NCBI GenBank assembly: GCA_014529385.2
Contig: CM043964.1
Span: 102,380,087-102,444,086 of the forward strand
Origin: Adiantum capillus-veneris
Lineage: Eukaryota; Streptophyta; Polypodiopsida; Polypodiales; Pteridaceae
Direction of reading: 5' to 3'
DNA length: 64,000 bases
Shown here: positions 22,761-34,060 of the stretch, in pieces
Layout: every line of letters starts with the position of its first letter
Position numbering within the stretch: position 1 is the stretch's first letter
The notes under the pieces: model-generated
What the model was told of the DNA's origin: nothing
Databases searched by the model: none
The model's input: the letters and a program-made list of their open reading frames with translations, nothing else
Made by a program: the position numbers and the translations under genes

Positions 22761-23198
22761 TCTCAGATATAGATCTATTCCATGTCTAGTGATCTAGGAG
22801 AAGGCAAGGAGGAGGCGTACCTCGTAGGTCATAAGGAATAACATCCTTGAATCATCAAGAATCTTTTCACCATTACCACCGAATTTATTTCTTTTTAATT
22901 AATTTTCAAAAAAAAGTCTCACATTCTTGTTTAAGTCCTATATTGTTTATGACTAATATCAAATAGACTTGAATCCCTATCTTCTCGATGATATGAAAAG
23001 CATAGTCCCATTAGAAGCTCTAAAAGAGATTATTCTTTCTTCACAATAAATAAAAAATTATTTCACTCTTTTTAATCCATGACAATTATTACATCTTGCA
23101 CATCCATGTTATGAAATAAAATTGCCTTTATGTGTTCGAGAAGAGAACATATTTTCAATGAGCCTCTTGCGAAACTTTTATTACATTGGCTAATTCCA
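22224..23198. repeat. Giant inverted repeat: arms 22224-22674 and 22753-23198
   Basis: The sequence from 'gatttggatctcagatat' (22753) to 'taattcca' (23198) is the reverse complement of 22224-22674, with scattered mismatches and small indels (roughly 90% by eye). The spacer is 78 bp. For example, 'ctcctccttgccttctcct' at about 22611 appears reversed at about 22798. A read-through transcript would fold into a hairpin with ~445-bp arms. Confidence 0.95.
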
Positions 23199-23204
23199 AT
23201 GGTG

Positions 23205-23806
23205 AACTAAGAATGAGCACTTCTTTTCATCCTCAAACGGATGGGGAAATTGAACGGGTAAATTGGGTATTAGAAGAAATGCTTAGGATGTATGTGAGTG
23301 AGAGGCAAACTAATTGGGTAGACTACTTACATTTAGTTGAGTTTGCTTATGAAAGTTCTTAGCATGCATCTATTCAAATGGCAACTTTCGAGGCAATGTA
23401 TGATTGCAGTTGTTTGACTCCCTTAAAATCTTGAGAACAGGGTAGAAATCTCTAAGCAAATGCTTGAGAGAATGGACTTAGAACTTTCCAAAAATAGGCA
23501 CCACATTAGGGAAGCCCATAAAAAGTAAAAATTGTTTTATGATAGGCCGCTAGAAGACCTTTTAAAATAAAAATTTAAGAGATTTGGTTTTCTCAAAGGT
23601 CGTTCCTAAGCATACTAATATGATTCTTGGTAAGGATAGGCGATTGCCTCCAATGTTTGTTAAGGTTTTGAAGAAAGTTGGATCACTTGCTTATAAACTT
23701 GAATTACTCGAGCATGTGAAAGTACATCCAGTTTCCCATGTAAGACCTCTAAGACGTCCAAATGGTTTAGATCTTGGTAAGTTGAAAAGGGATATACACC
23801 CATGGT
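23205..23806 (+). pseudogene. Gypsy integrase C-terminal remnant
   Basis: FHPQTDGEIERVNWVLEEML and NWVDYLHLVEFAYESS are the integrase core end with the catalytic Glu region. The tail at 23584-23806 (PMFVKVLKKVGSLAYKLEL...VHPVSHVRPLRR) is the GPY/F-like C-terminal module; no chromodomain follows. It has stops near 23360 and 23435. Confidence 0.85.
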
Positions 23807-25142
23807 AGGAGCAACGATCTACGAAATATATGACTCATGCACCCCTAGGCTCCTTAAACTCTGTAGGCGGGGTAGCTATCGAGATTAATGCCGTAAACTA
23901 CACATCTCCCCGAAGTTGGTTAACAACTTATCACTTCCTTTGGGATTCTTTTCTTTGTGGGCATTCTATGGCACACATTTAGAGCTCATGCAACCACAAC
24001 TAGCTTTGAAAAAGGAATTGACTGCGATTCCAAACCCGTTCTTTCTATCACACATTACTTAAAATCTGAAGAATTTGTTTAGATGATGAAAGGGTTATGG
24101 CAAACAAAAAAAAAGGTGAATAATTTTCCACGCGCTAACAAGTGAGGACTTGGTAAATTTGCCTCCTCTTCTCTTATTCATCACATTTCTTTAAGATCTA
24201 TCTATCCACCTGAATATGTAGATTCTAACTCATCATCTAGTCATATGTTATACACACACAAATAATGGTTTTTTGCAACATATTGGAGGAGAACCTCTCC
24301 AAACTGGAATAGATCTCAACTATCACTCTTGCCATACACTTCGTACGTCCCTAGAGGGTTTGTCTACCAATAAGGCTTTTGTCTCTCAACCTACGGGTTT
24401 TGGATTCAAATCCCCCTGTTGTTGGCTCACTTTAGAGGGACACCCTGTGCTCACCTAACGTTCACATTGCTAGGGCTCTTGCCCTTGGACACTCGAGTGC
24501 ATCCTACTTCTAGGGTGGCTCACCCGAGGTGGAAGTTCCTAACTAGTTAATAAGAGTTCTCTCCGTCGCTCCTAGTATGAGGTGGCCTGGTGATGCCTAC
24601 GCATGGGTCTTGCACACAACCCTTGCCCGACCATGTAACATGGCCAATATTTGGAAGGGATAAACACCTTCCGCTATGGGCCCTTTGGAGTGTCGAAAAC
24701 AAAAATACTCCATACGAATATATTTCCGCATGTTTAATGTTGATAAATATCATTCTACTACAATATACAACTATAACATAATAAATTGTGTATATTAAGA
24801 AATGAGTACTTCGATTTCATGTGTGCAAACCTCTTTCAATGTCTCCGAAACTTCTGGCTTGCTATTAAATTTTGCCAATGAAAACACGCTTTCAAAAGGC
24901 AAAATGAGCCTCAAAACTTTTTAATTCAACTAGGTACCCGCTCAAATTAAATTAAAAAAAGGGAATAAATGAAAGATTCAAATATTATTAAGCATGCGTT
25001 GGTGAGGGGCCATTTCTTTCGCTCTTGCACATGAGACCCCACACCCTTTGAAAGGCTCACAAACTGTGCTTGTGCAGAGTTTGCTGCTTGGGGAGAAGGG
25101 GTTCTAGTACTCGTGGGGCTTGCACAGGAGGACCCTAAACGC
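23807..25142. other. No gene recognised
   Basis: This is gypsy 3' sequence and flank. A tRNA-like stretch near 24360-24420 (a GGATTCAAATCC box-B-like motif at 24410) was considered and not called. Short frames show no domains. Confidence 0.35.
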
Positions 25143-25288
25143 ATGAAGGGGTAGGGAATGGTCATTTGCTGACCATTCCGCATAATATTGACGACCCCAT
25201 GGCGACCGACGGAGGCCGGGAGCCATGGTGGGAGTCAATATTATGGGTATGGTCAGTAAATGACCATTCCCGGCCGTCAAGGTCCAGG
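25143..25288. mobile_element. Hairpin element copy 1 (MITE-like)
   Basis: Arms 'ggaatggtcatttgctgaccattcc...aatattgac' on the left and 'gtcaatatt...ggtcagtaaatgaccattcc' on the right are inverted repeats about 45 bp long. Each arm is itself a small palindrome (GGTCA...TGACC). The right end extends to CCGTCAAGGTCCAGG; the left outer end is damaged. No coding capacity. Confidence 0.8.
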
Positions 25289-25550
25289 GGAGCCGGGCCA
25301 AGTACGGGTCTCTGACTCAAGGCAAGTACAATCGTGCAAGCCCACGCGGTATTCTGCATGATGAGGTGTTGTACACTCCTGCAGCGCAACTACACCCCGT
25401 CATTCTGCATGCTGACGAGTCTTACAATGATTGGCAATCATTGCCATGCAAATCATGCGTGCTGACGTGTCTGACATCTGACGGGCATCATCAAAAATTA
25501 CTGTCGAGAATTGCTACTAGGTTGACGACACAGATCCACTGCCTGACGAC

Positions 25551-25700
25551 CCTGGACCTTGACGGTGTAGGAAATGGTCCCGGAGTGAGCATTCCCTGTA
25601 ATACTGTGACTATATGGTGACTAAAGAAGGCCGGGAGCCATTGGCGAGAGCAGTATTGCAGGGAATGGTCACTTAGAGACCATTCTTAGCCGTCAAGGGT
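25551..25700. mobile_element. Hairpin element copy 2 (MITE-like)
   Basis: It starts CCTGGACCTTGACGG and ends CCGTCAAGG with internal 'cattccctgtaatactg' / 'cagtattgcagggaatg' inverted arms. The loop 'ggccgggagccat' is shared with copy 1 in the same orientation. The outer terminal sequence of copy 2 left equals that of copy 1 right in reverse, defining a common terminal inverted repeat. Confidence 0.8.
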
Positions 25701-25812
25701 AGGGGCAAGGACAATCAATCAAATTTATCCATGTGGATAGTGGTGCCTACAGCTTTTGCATGCTGATGAGTCCTACTCCAAGCCCACTGCAGACTGACAC
25801 AGTCTTTGCAAT

Positions 25813-25888
25813 CGATTCTTCAGCATGCTGAGATGGCACGATGGCAATGAACTGCTGAATGTTGATGTGTCAGCATGCTGAAGAATCG
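25813..25888. repeat. 19-bp perfect inverted repeat around a 38-bp loop
   Basis: CGATTCTTCAGCATGCTGA (25813-25831) and TCAGCATGCTGAAGAATCG (25870-25888) are exact reverse complements. Each contains the palindrome CAGCATGCTG. Related GCATGCTGA phrases occur near 25400 and 25760. Confidence 0.85.
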
Positions 25889-26665
25889 CTAGCAACAATA
25901 ACATAATCTTTGTTGAGAGATCATTGAGCAATGGAGTGAAATAATTTTACATTCCCAACCTTTATGACAACAATCACTGAGCAATTGTCTTAATTGTATG
26001 TCAACCTTTACGACAACAATCACTAAGCAATTGTCCAAATCGGTTTTCTTCATTCGTCATCTTCATCGGAGATTTAATTGCTTGTTTGCTTTAGAAAGCC
26101 ACAGTGAGCCATCACCTTGGTATGGTTAGAGGAGCCTAAAAGAATACTATCCATTGAGCTTATTGCCCACACATGGGAAAACTCCCTGCCCACCTCATCT
26201 CTGCACAACAAGGTGATGGAGAAGATTATCAACCTCGTGATGAGGAATGTGGCAACCTCACTTTAATGCTTGAATGTAAGTCTTGACAAATAAAAAATAG
26301 CACATCAGATCAAACATGAGCTTTGCTTGGTGATTTGTTTAAGCACTTGAGTTTGCAAAGCTAAATTAGGCCTCCATACATACACATATTATCATGTAGA
26401 TCACAGGGCCTCCTTACCGAAATTTTAGTAAGGGCACAATGGCATCTCCAATCGCCCCCGAGGCATCAAATGAGTTATGGAACCTTCCAGCTCCCAAATG
26501 CTATTGCAGAGCTCACCCCTGCACAATGAGGGGTACAAGTTGAATGGGAGGTCCTCTGCAAAAACAAAACGAAAGCATATGACAACATGTATACCAGACA
26601 AGAAAGCCATCGAGCCGGATGAGTTTGCAGCAAGCGCCATGACCAACTCATGGAAATCCTGCAGG

Positions 26666-26713
<48 letters not shown>

Positions 26714-28031
26714 AGAAGATGAAGCTCAGAAGACTGCCTGTGTAGCTCACGGAAATGCAGAGGCAAGCGCCGGGTAGGTTCTCTCTGGCGAGCCAGAGAC
26801 CCGGCTACCTTCCGCAGCTCATTCAGCATAGCGGTCTCATCATCGCACCCCTGACGAAATGTTCCTTGACGGTCATCGTTTACAGTTTATAGGGAAGCAT
26901 TAGGGTTAAAATCTGGCACTATATTGCTTATCGTTGAGGCACTATATGACGGGGATCTATGGCCTAATTATTATTTTTTTTGGGTTGTTGTTGGAGGGGG
27001 GGGGGGCTTTAATCTCAGCCATCGGCTCTTCTAGTGAACTAGGGGTGAACTAGTTTGGGCCATAGATCCCCCCTCGTAGACCTCGTGTGAGATAATGACA
27101 AGGGAGCCACACCCAAAGGTAGTGAAAGGAGTTCCAGTTGTGAAAAAATCGAAAAATCTTTTATTACTAACATAAGCGTTGATGAAAGGAAAAGGCAAGG
27201 GTTTGTTGTCGCAGAACAAGCGACTCAACTCTCTGTGCTCCGTCTCTCTTTTCTATCTGTTTGCATCGAGCAGGGCCGTAGCCACTCAAATGCCTCTATG
27301 TTGTCTTTGTATGCACCAAGGCGCAAGGCTGCATGGCTAATTTACCACTAGGTTGGTAATAGGAAACTTTTGTGTCTTGAGACACTTTAATGTCCTCTTA
27401 ACCGGCCAATTTCTAGGAATTAATTCTCCCAGGCACAATTATGATTTGAGAGCTTTACCACTTTGAGATACTTCCTCCATACTTGAAAAGACTTGGAATT
27501 TTTGTTAGGCTTAGTGCATGCCCATCATGCATGCTAATTGACATCGACACTGATTGTAATATGTCAACTTCTGTAAATTGAGCCAGTCTTGCATGGAAGG
27601 TCGTGCTCCAATTAGCATGGGGGCGGGCACGAACTCTTAATTATGGAGGGAAGTTGCAACCGTAGGATCCAAGCTCCATCCAAGGGCTGAAGTTGAAGGG
27701 AAAATGTAAGGTCGATTATCTCAGAAGCAGCGTACACGGGATCCAATTTGGGGAAAACAGAGCGCTCGACAAGGAACAGAGGCCGATTTTTTGTAGAGTG
27801 ATGGCCCATGGGGAGCAATTCTCGGCGCTTCTCTCCAAAGGAGCTTGGGTGCAATAAGGGTGGTTGCTCCCATGAGTTTTTGGCAGGCCAAGAAGGCTCC
27901 CTCGTGCAAGTGCCAGCCATTTGGTTTGGGGAGGAATGGGCGTTGCAGCAACATGGACAATTGCATGAAGAGGTCTTCTTCTTTGGGGTGCTGAGAAATT
28001 TTATGCTCAGAGCGAGAAGTTCTTGTGTCGA
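25889..28031. other. No gene recognised
   Basis: Contains a (CT)n(GT)n tract at 26668-26712, which creates Arg-Glu and Ser-Leu repeat frames that are not genes. The minus-strand frame at 26829-26425 starts MLNELRKVAGSLARQREPTR and looks less repetitive at its beginning, but I cannot assign it. A G11 run lies at 26996-27006. Confidence 0.35.
26668..26712. repeat. (CT)n(GT)n compound microsatellite
   Basis: A CT run to about 26704 followed by GTGTGTG; polarity differs from the (CT)n(CA)n tracts. Confidence 0.9.
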
Positions 28032-29037
28032 TTTGAAGGGGACACAAAGAAAGAAATACATAACCTCATGGAGTGATGTCTCCCAATTCATTGTGTGAAG
28101 CTCTATGCACTTGCCGGCATCACCTCTAAAATTAACACAAGTAAGAAATTCTTCCATTGTTGATAATACAAACATAATTCCTGAATGTGCTAGTCATGTT
28201 GTGATGCAAAATTGTGAGATTTTGGGGAGCGAAGAGCCTCTTGACTTTGGGGAAGAAGACTTGGAGCTTCTACCTTAACACACTCGATGACTCAACTCAA
28301 CCACAAGCTAGGAAGAGAGGGAGACCTTCAAAGTCCAGAAAGCGTGGTAGACCATAGGCCCCTTGCATGCATGGTAGTGGTCCTAGAATGCATGCAAATG
28401 GAACACCCACTAATCCATCACCCAAATCCGGGTAGACCTCACAAACAAAGACGAAAATATGCAGAAGGTGGACCTAGCACATCAGCCAACCCATTTGATG
28501 GAGATAATGATAATGATTATATTCATGACGAGCATGCTTATGAGGGGGAAGGACTAGAATGCGGTGATAATGAGGTGCTAGAGGTTGAATGGCCCATTCT
28601 TGATGATTCACCAGAGGGTGATTGTGACTTTGTTGACGTTGTGCCCCCCGAGTGGAAGAGTGGAGATAATGTGGAGTTTGAACCTTCAGGTACATTTTGG
28701 CACCTCCCTCCTTTCAATCGACTAAAAGGGCCTAATTTAGGGCATTTGCCTCCTTGTGAATTATGTGAGTTTCATTTGTTTTTGTTGCTATTTCCACTTG
28801 ATTTGATTGACCATATAATCAATGAGACAAACATGTATGCCAAAAAGGAAAGGCAAAGGTGTGCAAGCTTGTGAGACTCTATGTGAAGGTGGAAACCTCG
28901 TCACTCTGGGCCTACGGTTTTTGGGTGTTGCTTTGGGCAGTACATGCCAAGCAAGTGTCACTATTGGAAAGATGATGTAAGAGGCTCTTTGGTTTTTCTC
29001 TATTTTTGATGAAAAAATGAGAAACATCATTTCAGCA
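28032..29037 (+). pseudogene. PiggyBac-type transposase copy 1, N-terminal part
   Basis: Homologous over its whole length to 36481-37495. AT-hook motifs occur near 28310-28350 (KRGRPSKSRKRGRP) before a stop. An 11-bp loss relative to copy 2 (near 28429) changes frame, and an open frame then runs to 28874 with FWHLPPFN, FHLFLLLFPLDLIDHIINETNMYA and, after a frameshift, the flg/YWKDDVRGS region. These match the N-terminal part of DDE_Tnp_1_7 (piggyBac) transposases: F-x-L-F-P-x-x-L-I-D-x-I-x-x-x-T-N-x-Y-A. The frame is broken and then interrupted at 29038 by a ~5.43-kb insertion. Confidence 0.82.
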
Positions 29038-29221
29038 CATTAGGAAAAATATGAACCCTCTAGGGGCCCTTTGGGATTAAAGTTAATTAGAGGTCAGCTA
29101 ATAGGAAGAGGGTGGTGGACACACTCTATACCCTCAAAAAAGTAGGGGGACAAGGTAGCCTTACACCTCTTAATTGTCTCTTACCTAGTGAGAAGGTAAG
29201 GGAGGTGGCTAGGGGAAAGAA

Positions 29222-29251
<30 letters not shown>
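29222..29251. repeat. G30 homopolymer
   Basis: Thirty consecutive G about 180 bp inside the left end of the nested element. Confidence 0.9.
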
Positions 29252-29253
<2 letters not shown>

Positions 29254-31239
29254 CACTTTGACCTCTTTTCCCCCACTTTTTGGCCCGGATTTAAAAATAC
29301 ACTAAAAATTTCAAATTTTCAAAAAATTTCAAATTTCAAGTTTTCCCTCCTTAAAAGGTCCCCAAACCTATTTCATGGTCAAAAAAGTATTTTTGACCTT
29401 CAAAAGTTAAAAACGTGCACTAAAAAATCCAAAAAATTGATTTTTTAAAAAAACAAATCAAAACATCATTTTCACCCTCCAAAGTCTTTCCAAACCTATT
29501 CTATAGCTAAAAAGTGTTTTTCTCTCTCTACAAACCTTTTTCCAAGCTCTCCATTGCTGCAACAACCACATGCACCCCCTATAGTCTATCATTATCTCTC
29601 TGCTAGCTTTCTCCCACCTCCATTGTAGCACCAAGCAAGCTCCTCCTCCATCTCTTCCCCTTACCCACCACATAGTTTCACACCAAGCTAGCTCCTCTCC
29701 CTTCTCTCATCTCCATTACAACATGAAACAAGATTCTACTCCTTCTACTTTCATTCACTCACACTACATGGAAACCTCTACTCCCGAAGGTGGCAAAAGT
29801 ATGAGCTCACATGAGTTGCATACCACAACAATAGGAGGTGTGAATATCGCGTGGGCATTGCAAGGGTTCATCTCCAACATAAAGATAGAATGGTAAGAAA
29901 ACTACCCTTGTAGCTTACATTCAAAGCTTAACATCATCTCCATCTTTAAGTTTATCATGCTGGAGAGAATTAACCTCTTTATGGATTTCAGTGTTTAGGC
30001 TTCACACCTCATAACACTGGGTGGTGCTATTTTGTTGATGACTTTGGTGCGCCATCTATAGTTGTGTAGCATGTGATTTGAGTCTCACAATGTAAGTAAG
30101 TTGTGTTATCTATGGAGAGTTGTCAAAGATTTTTCTTGTAATTTATTCTTCGTATAATTGTCATTAGATAATTGGAATGATATCATTTTGTACTTTATAA
30201 CTTTGTGCTCACATAATCTTTTGTTTACTTACAGATTCAACTTGTTTTAAGAGGACATGAGCAAGCAACCATGTGCAGAGATGGAAATCACTCTATTTTT
30301 GTTCCTTGAGGAACCTTTCACTACCATGTTAAAAGATTTTGATAAGAATAGTAGGTGTTTTTTAGAATCTTGAACCAATAGGGACTCTCTAGGAGCTCTC
30401 ATAGAAGCCATCCATATAGTACTACTATCTTCCCTAGTGTCATAGACACACAAATACTCAAGTGTATATGAATCTCTAGATGAGGAAGACAAATACTTGT
30501 AAGATAAGCCTAACAACAACAACATTGTCTCCATTTGTAATTATTTTTCATGAGGCTGGATTCCTCTATAAATGCAATATAAATATGTTTTTTTGTTAAA
30601 TGGTGTCTCATTGAGTGAGAGTATTTAATTTAGATTACTGAAGTTTCATACAGATCTGAGAAATATTGTTTACTTTTATGGATATTTTGATTTGCATGTA
30701 CGATGATTCAAGTCGCAAGTCTTAATCACTCCACCTTGAAGAAATTCAAGTAATATTTTGATTTCAGTTTAATCATTAATGGTTATTCTTATTAAAGTGG
30801 ATCATAAACTTTGTCAAGATGTCCTCATTTGGGGATGTTGAATATATATCATTAGCAATGTTTCACAAGAACACTAGGTGGACACAAGGAAGTAAAAATT
30901 GGCTCCTTGTTTGGTCGATTTCTAGTGTTTAATGTTTAGTGCACAGGATTTGTGAGGCCGTTGACATGGGGAGTTCACTAAAGTATATGTAACATAGCAC
31001 ATGTGTTCAACAGAAGGGATTTTATATTCTTGTAAAGTTGCAGAAACATGTGTAGATAAGGCCTATAAGGGGTACTTTTAATCCATTCTAGTGAACGCAC
31101 GTGATATAGGAAAATTTTACATAGTGAATGCTCCGGACCTTTGAACACAAAGAAAGGGGGGGGAGCTCTAATTACATCTGAGTGAAAAGAAGTGGAATTT
31201 GTACTGTCATGTTGCATAAAGATTTGCTTTCACTTAATC

Positions 31240-32072
31240 TAAAAAAAATTTGGTATCCTGGGGTGCAGACAAGGCTATATAATGCAAAAAAAGGGGTGGC
31301 CACAAGCGCGCGTAGTGAGCCATCCAAAACTGCTGGATGGGCCATATGTGGGCCCTTGTGGCCACCCTTTTTTTGCATAATTAGGCTATTACTGCACTCC
31401 AGAACCCTGGAAAAGATGAGATGAACCTAAAATTGAACTTTTCAAGCACATTATGCCTTCCTTCAACTCAACTTACTAGTTCCCTGCACCAAAAGGGCAA
31501 ATCACATTGGACAGTATAAAAATCTAGTCTCATGCTGCATAAACATCTGGTTTCATCAAATATTAACATTCTTGCTATTATAAGGGGCAGACAAGGCCAT
31601 ATAATGTAAAAAAAAGGATGGCCACAAGGGCACGCAGGTGAGCCATCCAAAACTGTTGGATGGGCCATCTGCGCGCCCTTGTGGCCACCCTTTTTTTGCA
31701 TAATTAGGCTATTGTTGCACTCCAGGACCTTGGAAAAGGTGAGATGAATGTAAAATTTAACTTTTCAAGCACATTATGCCTTCCTTCAACTCAACTTACT
31801 AGTTCCCTGCACCAAAAGGCCAAATCACATTGGACAATATAAAAATCTAGTCTCATGCTACATAAACATCTGGTTTCATCAGCTATTAACATTTTTGCTA
31901 TCCTAAGGGGCAAACAAAGCTAGAAAATGCAAAAAAAAGGGTGGCCACAAGGGCGCGCAGATGAGCCATCCAAAACTGCTAGATAGGCCATCTGCGCACC
32001 CTTGTGGCCACCCTTTTTTTGCATTTTCTAGCTTTGTTTGCCCCTTAGGATGGCAAAAATGTTAATATTTGA
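31240..32072. repeat. Tandem ~320-bp repeats, each with a ~100-bp hairpin (three hairpins)
   Basis: Hairpins centre near 31330, 31652 and 31976, with arms of the type 'gcaaaaaaagg-gtggccacaag' / 'cttgtggccacccttttttt'. Between them the ~210-bp spacer ('aagcacattatgccttcc...ctagtctcatgct') is repeated almost exactly. The third hairpin has the longest visible arms, 31885-31963 and 31989-32066, with about three mismatches over 78 bp. Loops share 'gccatccaaaactg'. No frame is conserved across units. Confidence 0.93.
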
Positions 32073-33874
32073 TTTAAATTTAACTCTTCATGGCCAAAAC
32101 CACTTAGCTTAAAACACATGGATAAACCGAAAAGCCAAATCACTATGGAGACAATAGATACAACTCTTAATCATTTTGTCATTGCAAAGTCATTTGAAAT
32201 GATGTGAGCCTCTACAACTTCTTGAATAGCCTCCAACGCTATTGCTTGCATTTTATAGTGATTTCTATAGCTTTGAAGCACCTCCTTCACCGTGTGAGCA
32301 TATTTTTGATGCATGGCCATGATTCAAGTGTTAAGTTTTTTTTTTTTTTTTTTTTGTAAGTGTTGAACTTTTCGGTTGTTGTCAATAGCTTCTAGATTTC
32401 AATCGGCTCCGAATCTGTCTGGGCTTGTCTCACATGAATTTGTTCATCTCATCGCGTTCTTCGACCATCATGTGATGAGAAAAAATCATATCTTGCTCAC
32501 ATTCTCCAAAAATCAATGTGCAAGTTGACAATTTATTTAAAAATGATGTAAAACATACATTTTTTACTTTTTTCTTAATCTACGGGCTCCAACGAGCATT
32601 AAAACCATGGAATCTGAAAATACTCAAAGAACCATTGTTTTTTATTGTGTTAAGGACTGTATTTCCTACATACAAAACTTTCCCAAAATCTCGCCCTAAC
32701 ACCTTCAAAAGTGGCTTCCAAGGAGTGTGCTCGGTCAAAATTTGAAACTGAAGAAAAACAATCAGAATGAACTCCTAGACTGTGTATAAACTTTAGAATA
32801 ACCAAAATTTCCTTCAAAAAAAAGTTATGCTAAAAATTTGAAAATAGCTCCCCATTGGACTCCCCACAACGATAGAAGTCAAAGGGTTCAAGGAGAGGTA
32901 TGGTGTCATAAGTGCATGGTGGGAATCTCATCGAGGTTTATTCCGTCAAGATCTCTTGTACTTTAACATGTCTTCTCATGTACAATCTTACAAAAAAAAA
33001 AAGATACTTTAAATGACTACAAATCTTATTTAACTTATCAAACAATCTAAAATATGGTAGACCAAGAGTGCTCTTACACATCAACAAACAAAAAAGTCCA
33101 AACTTCTTCTCATTAAATTTGATAAACATACATTCGTGAACAACTTCCAAGGGGTAGTGCAGTCATAGTTCTTACATCCATTCCATGACATGGTATGCTC
33201 ATGGGGTGACCTATCATAAAAAAATACCTCTGGTGAGGGTGCCCTTATGTTAGGAAAGGGTGTGCTGCTGATAAAAAGTTGTTGTATTGTCCTACTAGGG
33301 ATCTCTCCATGTTAGCATAGTGATTTTTGGTGTAGTGGGAGCCACATTGCTCGAGGAGAGCTTTGTGCCACTGTAAAAGCTTCATGTTATGCTAGTTCCT
33401 TGAGCCATTCTTGCATTAGGATGAGATTACCCATCTCTAATAAGGATGGATTTGAAGCACCTACCTGCAAGATGTAACAAAGAAGGCTGTTTTAGAGGAA
33501 AAGTGGTGACACTTGACCTCTCTAACCTGCACCCACTGTTTCTTGTAATGCCACTGTTTTGAGCTGAAGAGCTTGACATTCGTGCATCCACGAATGCAAA
33601 GAAGCACCTGCACCCATACACAACCAATTGCAATAGCCTAACAAGCCTACTTCTCCCCTCCCAAGATATTGAAGAACCATACACATTCGTCTCACCGACA
33701 GTATGACAATCTTGGGATGACCTCTGCTCACCCTCACGTGCGGCCTTCGGTGCAAACACCGCGGACAAGCAATATGTACACTTTTGTTGTGCGGAGTACA
33801 TGGTGGTGGAGGGATACGATTTGTGATGTCCGTGAGCACCATGGCAGTTGTTGCGTGAGGAAGCAAAGAATGAA

Positions 33875-34060
33875 AAGAAAGAGGGGGGAGGGAGAGGGAG
33901 GAACATGGGAGGAGAGAAGGGGGCAGAGGGGGAGAGGGAGAGAGAGGGGATGAGGAGGAGAGAAGGGGGTAGGGAGGGAGAGGAGAGGAACATGGGAGGA
34001 GAGAAGGGGGTAGGGAGGGAGAGGAGAGGGAGAGAGGAGGAAGGAGGAGGAGAGAACAAA
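33875..34060. repeat. Homopurine (G/A) tract with internal tandem repeat
   Basis: About 185 bp almost entirely G and A on the plus strand, containing repeats of 'ggaacatgggaggagagaa' near 33899 and 33987. The minus-strand Pro/Ser/Leu-rich frame across it is a compositional artefact. Confidence 0.85.

Larger units (their letters stand above)
21840..23806 (+). mobile_element. Broken Ty3/gypsy element with internal inverted duplication
   Basis: Order on the plus strand: gag tail/linker (21840-22080), retropepsin with I-D-S-x-S-T-H-C-F (about 22134), the DVIIVMD segment (about 22330), start of RT (EFKDVFPYD near 22575; SYSRAPYRFNVDEFKSLKLQ near 22675-22735), an inverted copy of 22224-22674, then the integrase core end (TSFHPQTDGEIERVNWVLEE near 23218) and tail (VHPVSHVRPLRR near 23725). 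Most of RT and RNase H and the front of integrase are missing. There are many stops. Orientation and family are clear; LTRs were not identified. Confidence 0.88.

Noticed and set aside
24355-24425. tRNA gene candidate with GGATTCAAATCC
   Set aside because: A B-box-like motif exists but no acceptor stem, anticodon stem or clear A box could be paired by eye.
25395-25790. Hammerhead-ribozyme-like cores CTGACGAGTC (25402) and CTGATGAGTCC (25763)
   Set aside because: The first conserved box is present twice, but I find no GAAA box with a matching stem II (such as GGACGAAAC), nor a cleavage-site stem at the right distance. The phrases are part of a recurring GCATGCTGA repeat.
27612-28175. Minus-strand 187-residue frame
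   Set aside because: It overlaps the plus-strand piggyBac copy 1 leader, is not preserved in copy 2, and shows no domain.
31172-31701. Repeated small minus-strand frames starting MQKKGGHKGxxMAHP at 31378 and 31701
   Set aside because: The similarity follows from the duplicated hairpin DNA; the frames are not maintained in the third unit and diverge beyond the hairpin.
33427-34059. Minus-strand 210-residue Pro/Ser/Leu-rich frame
   Set aside because: More than a quarter of it is the reverse of the homopurine tract; no domain is visible in the remainder.
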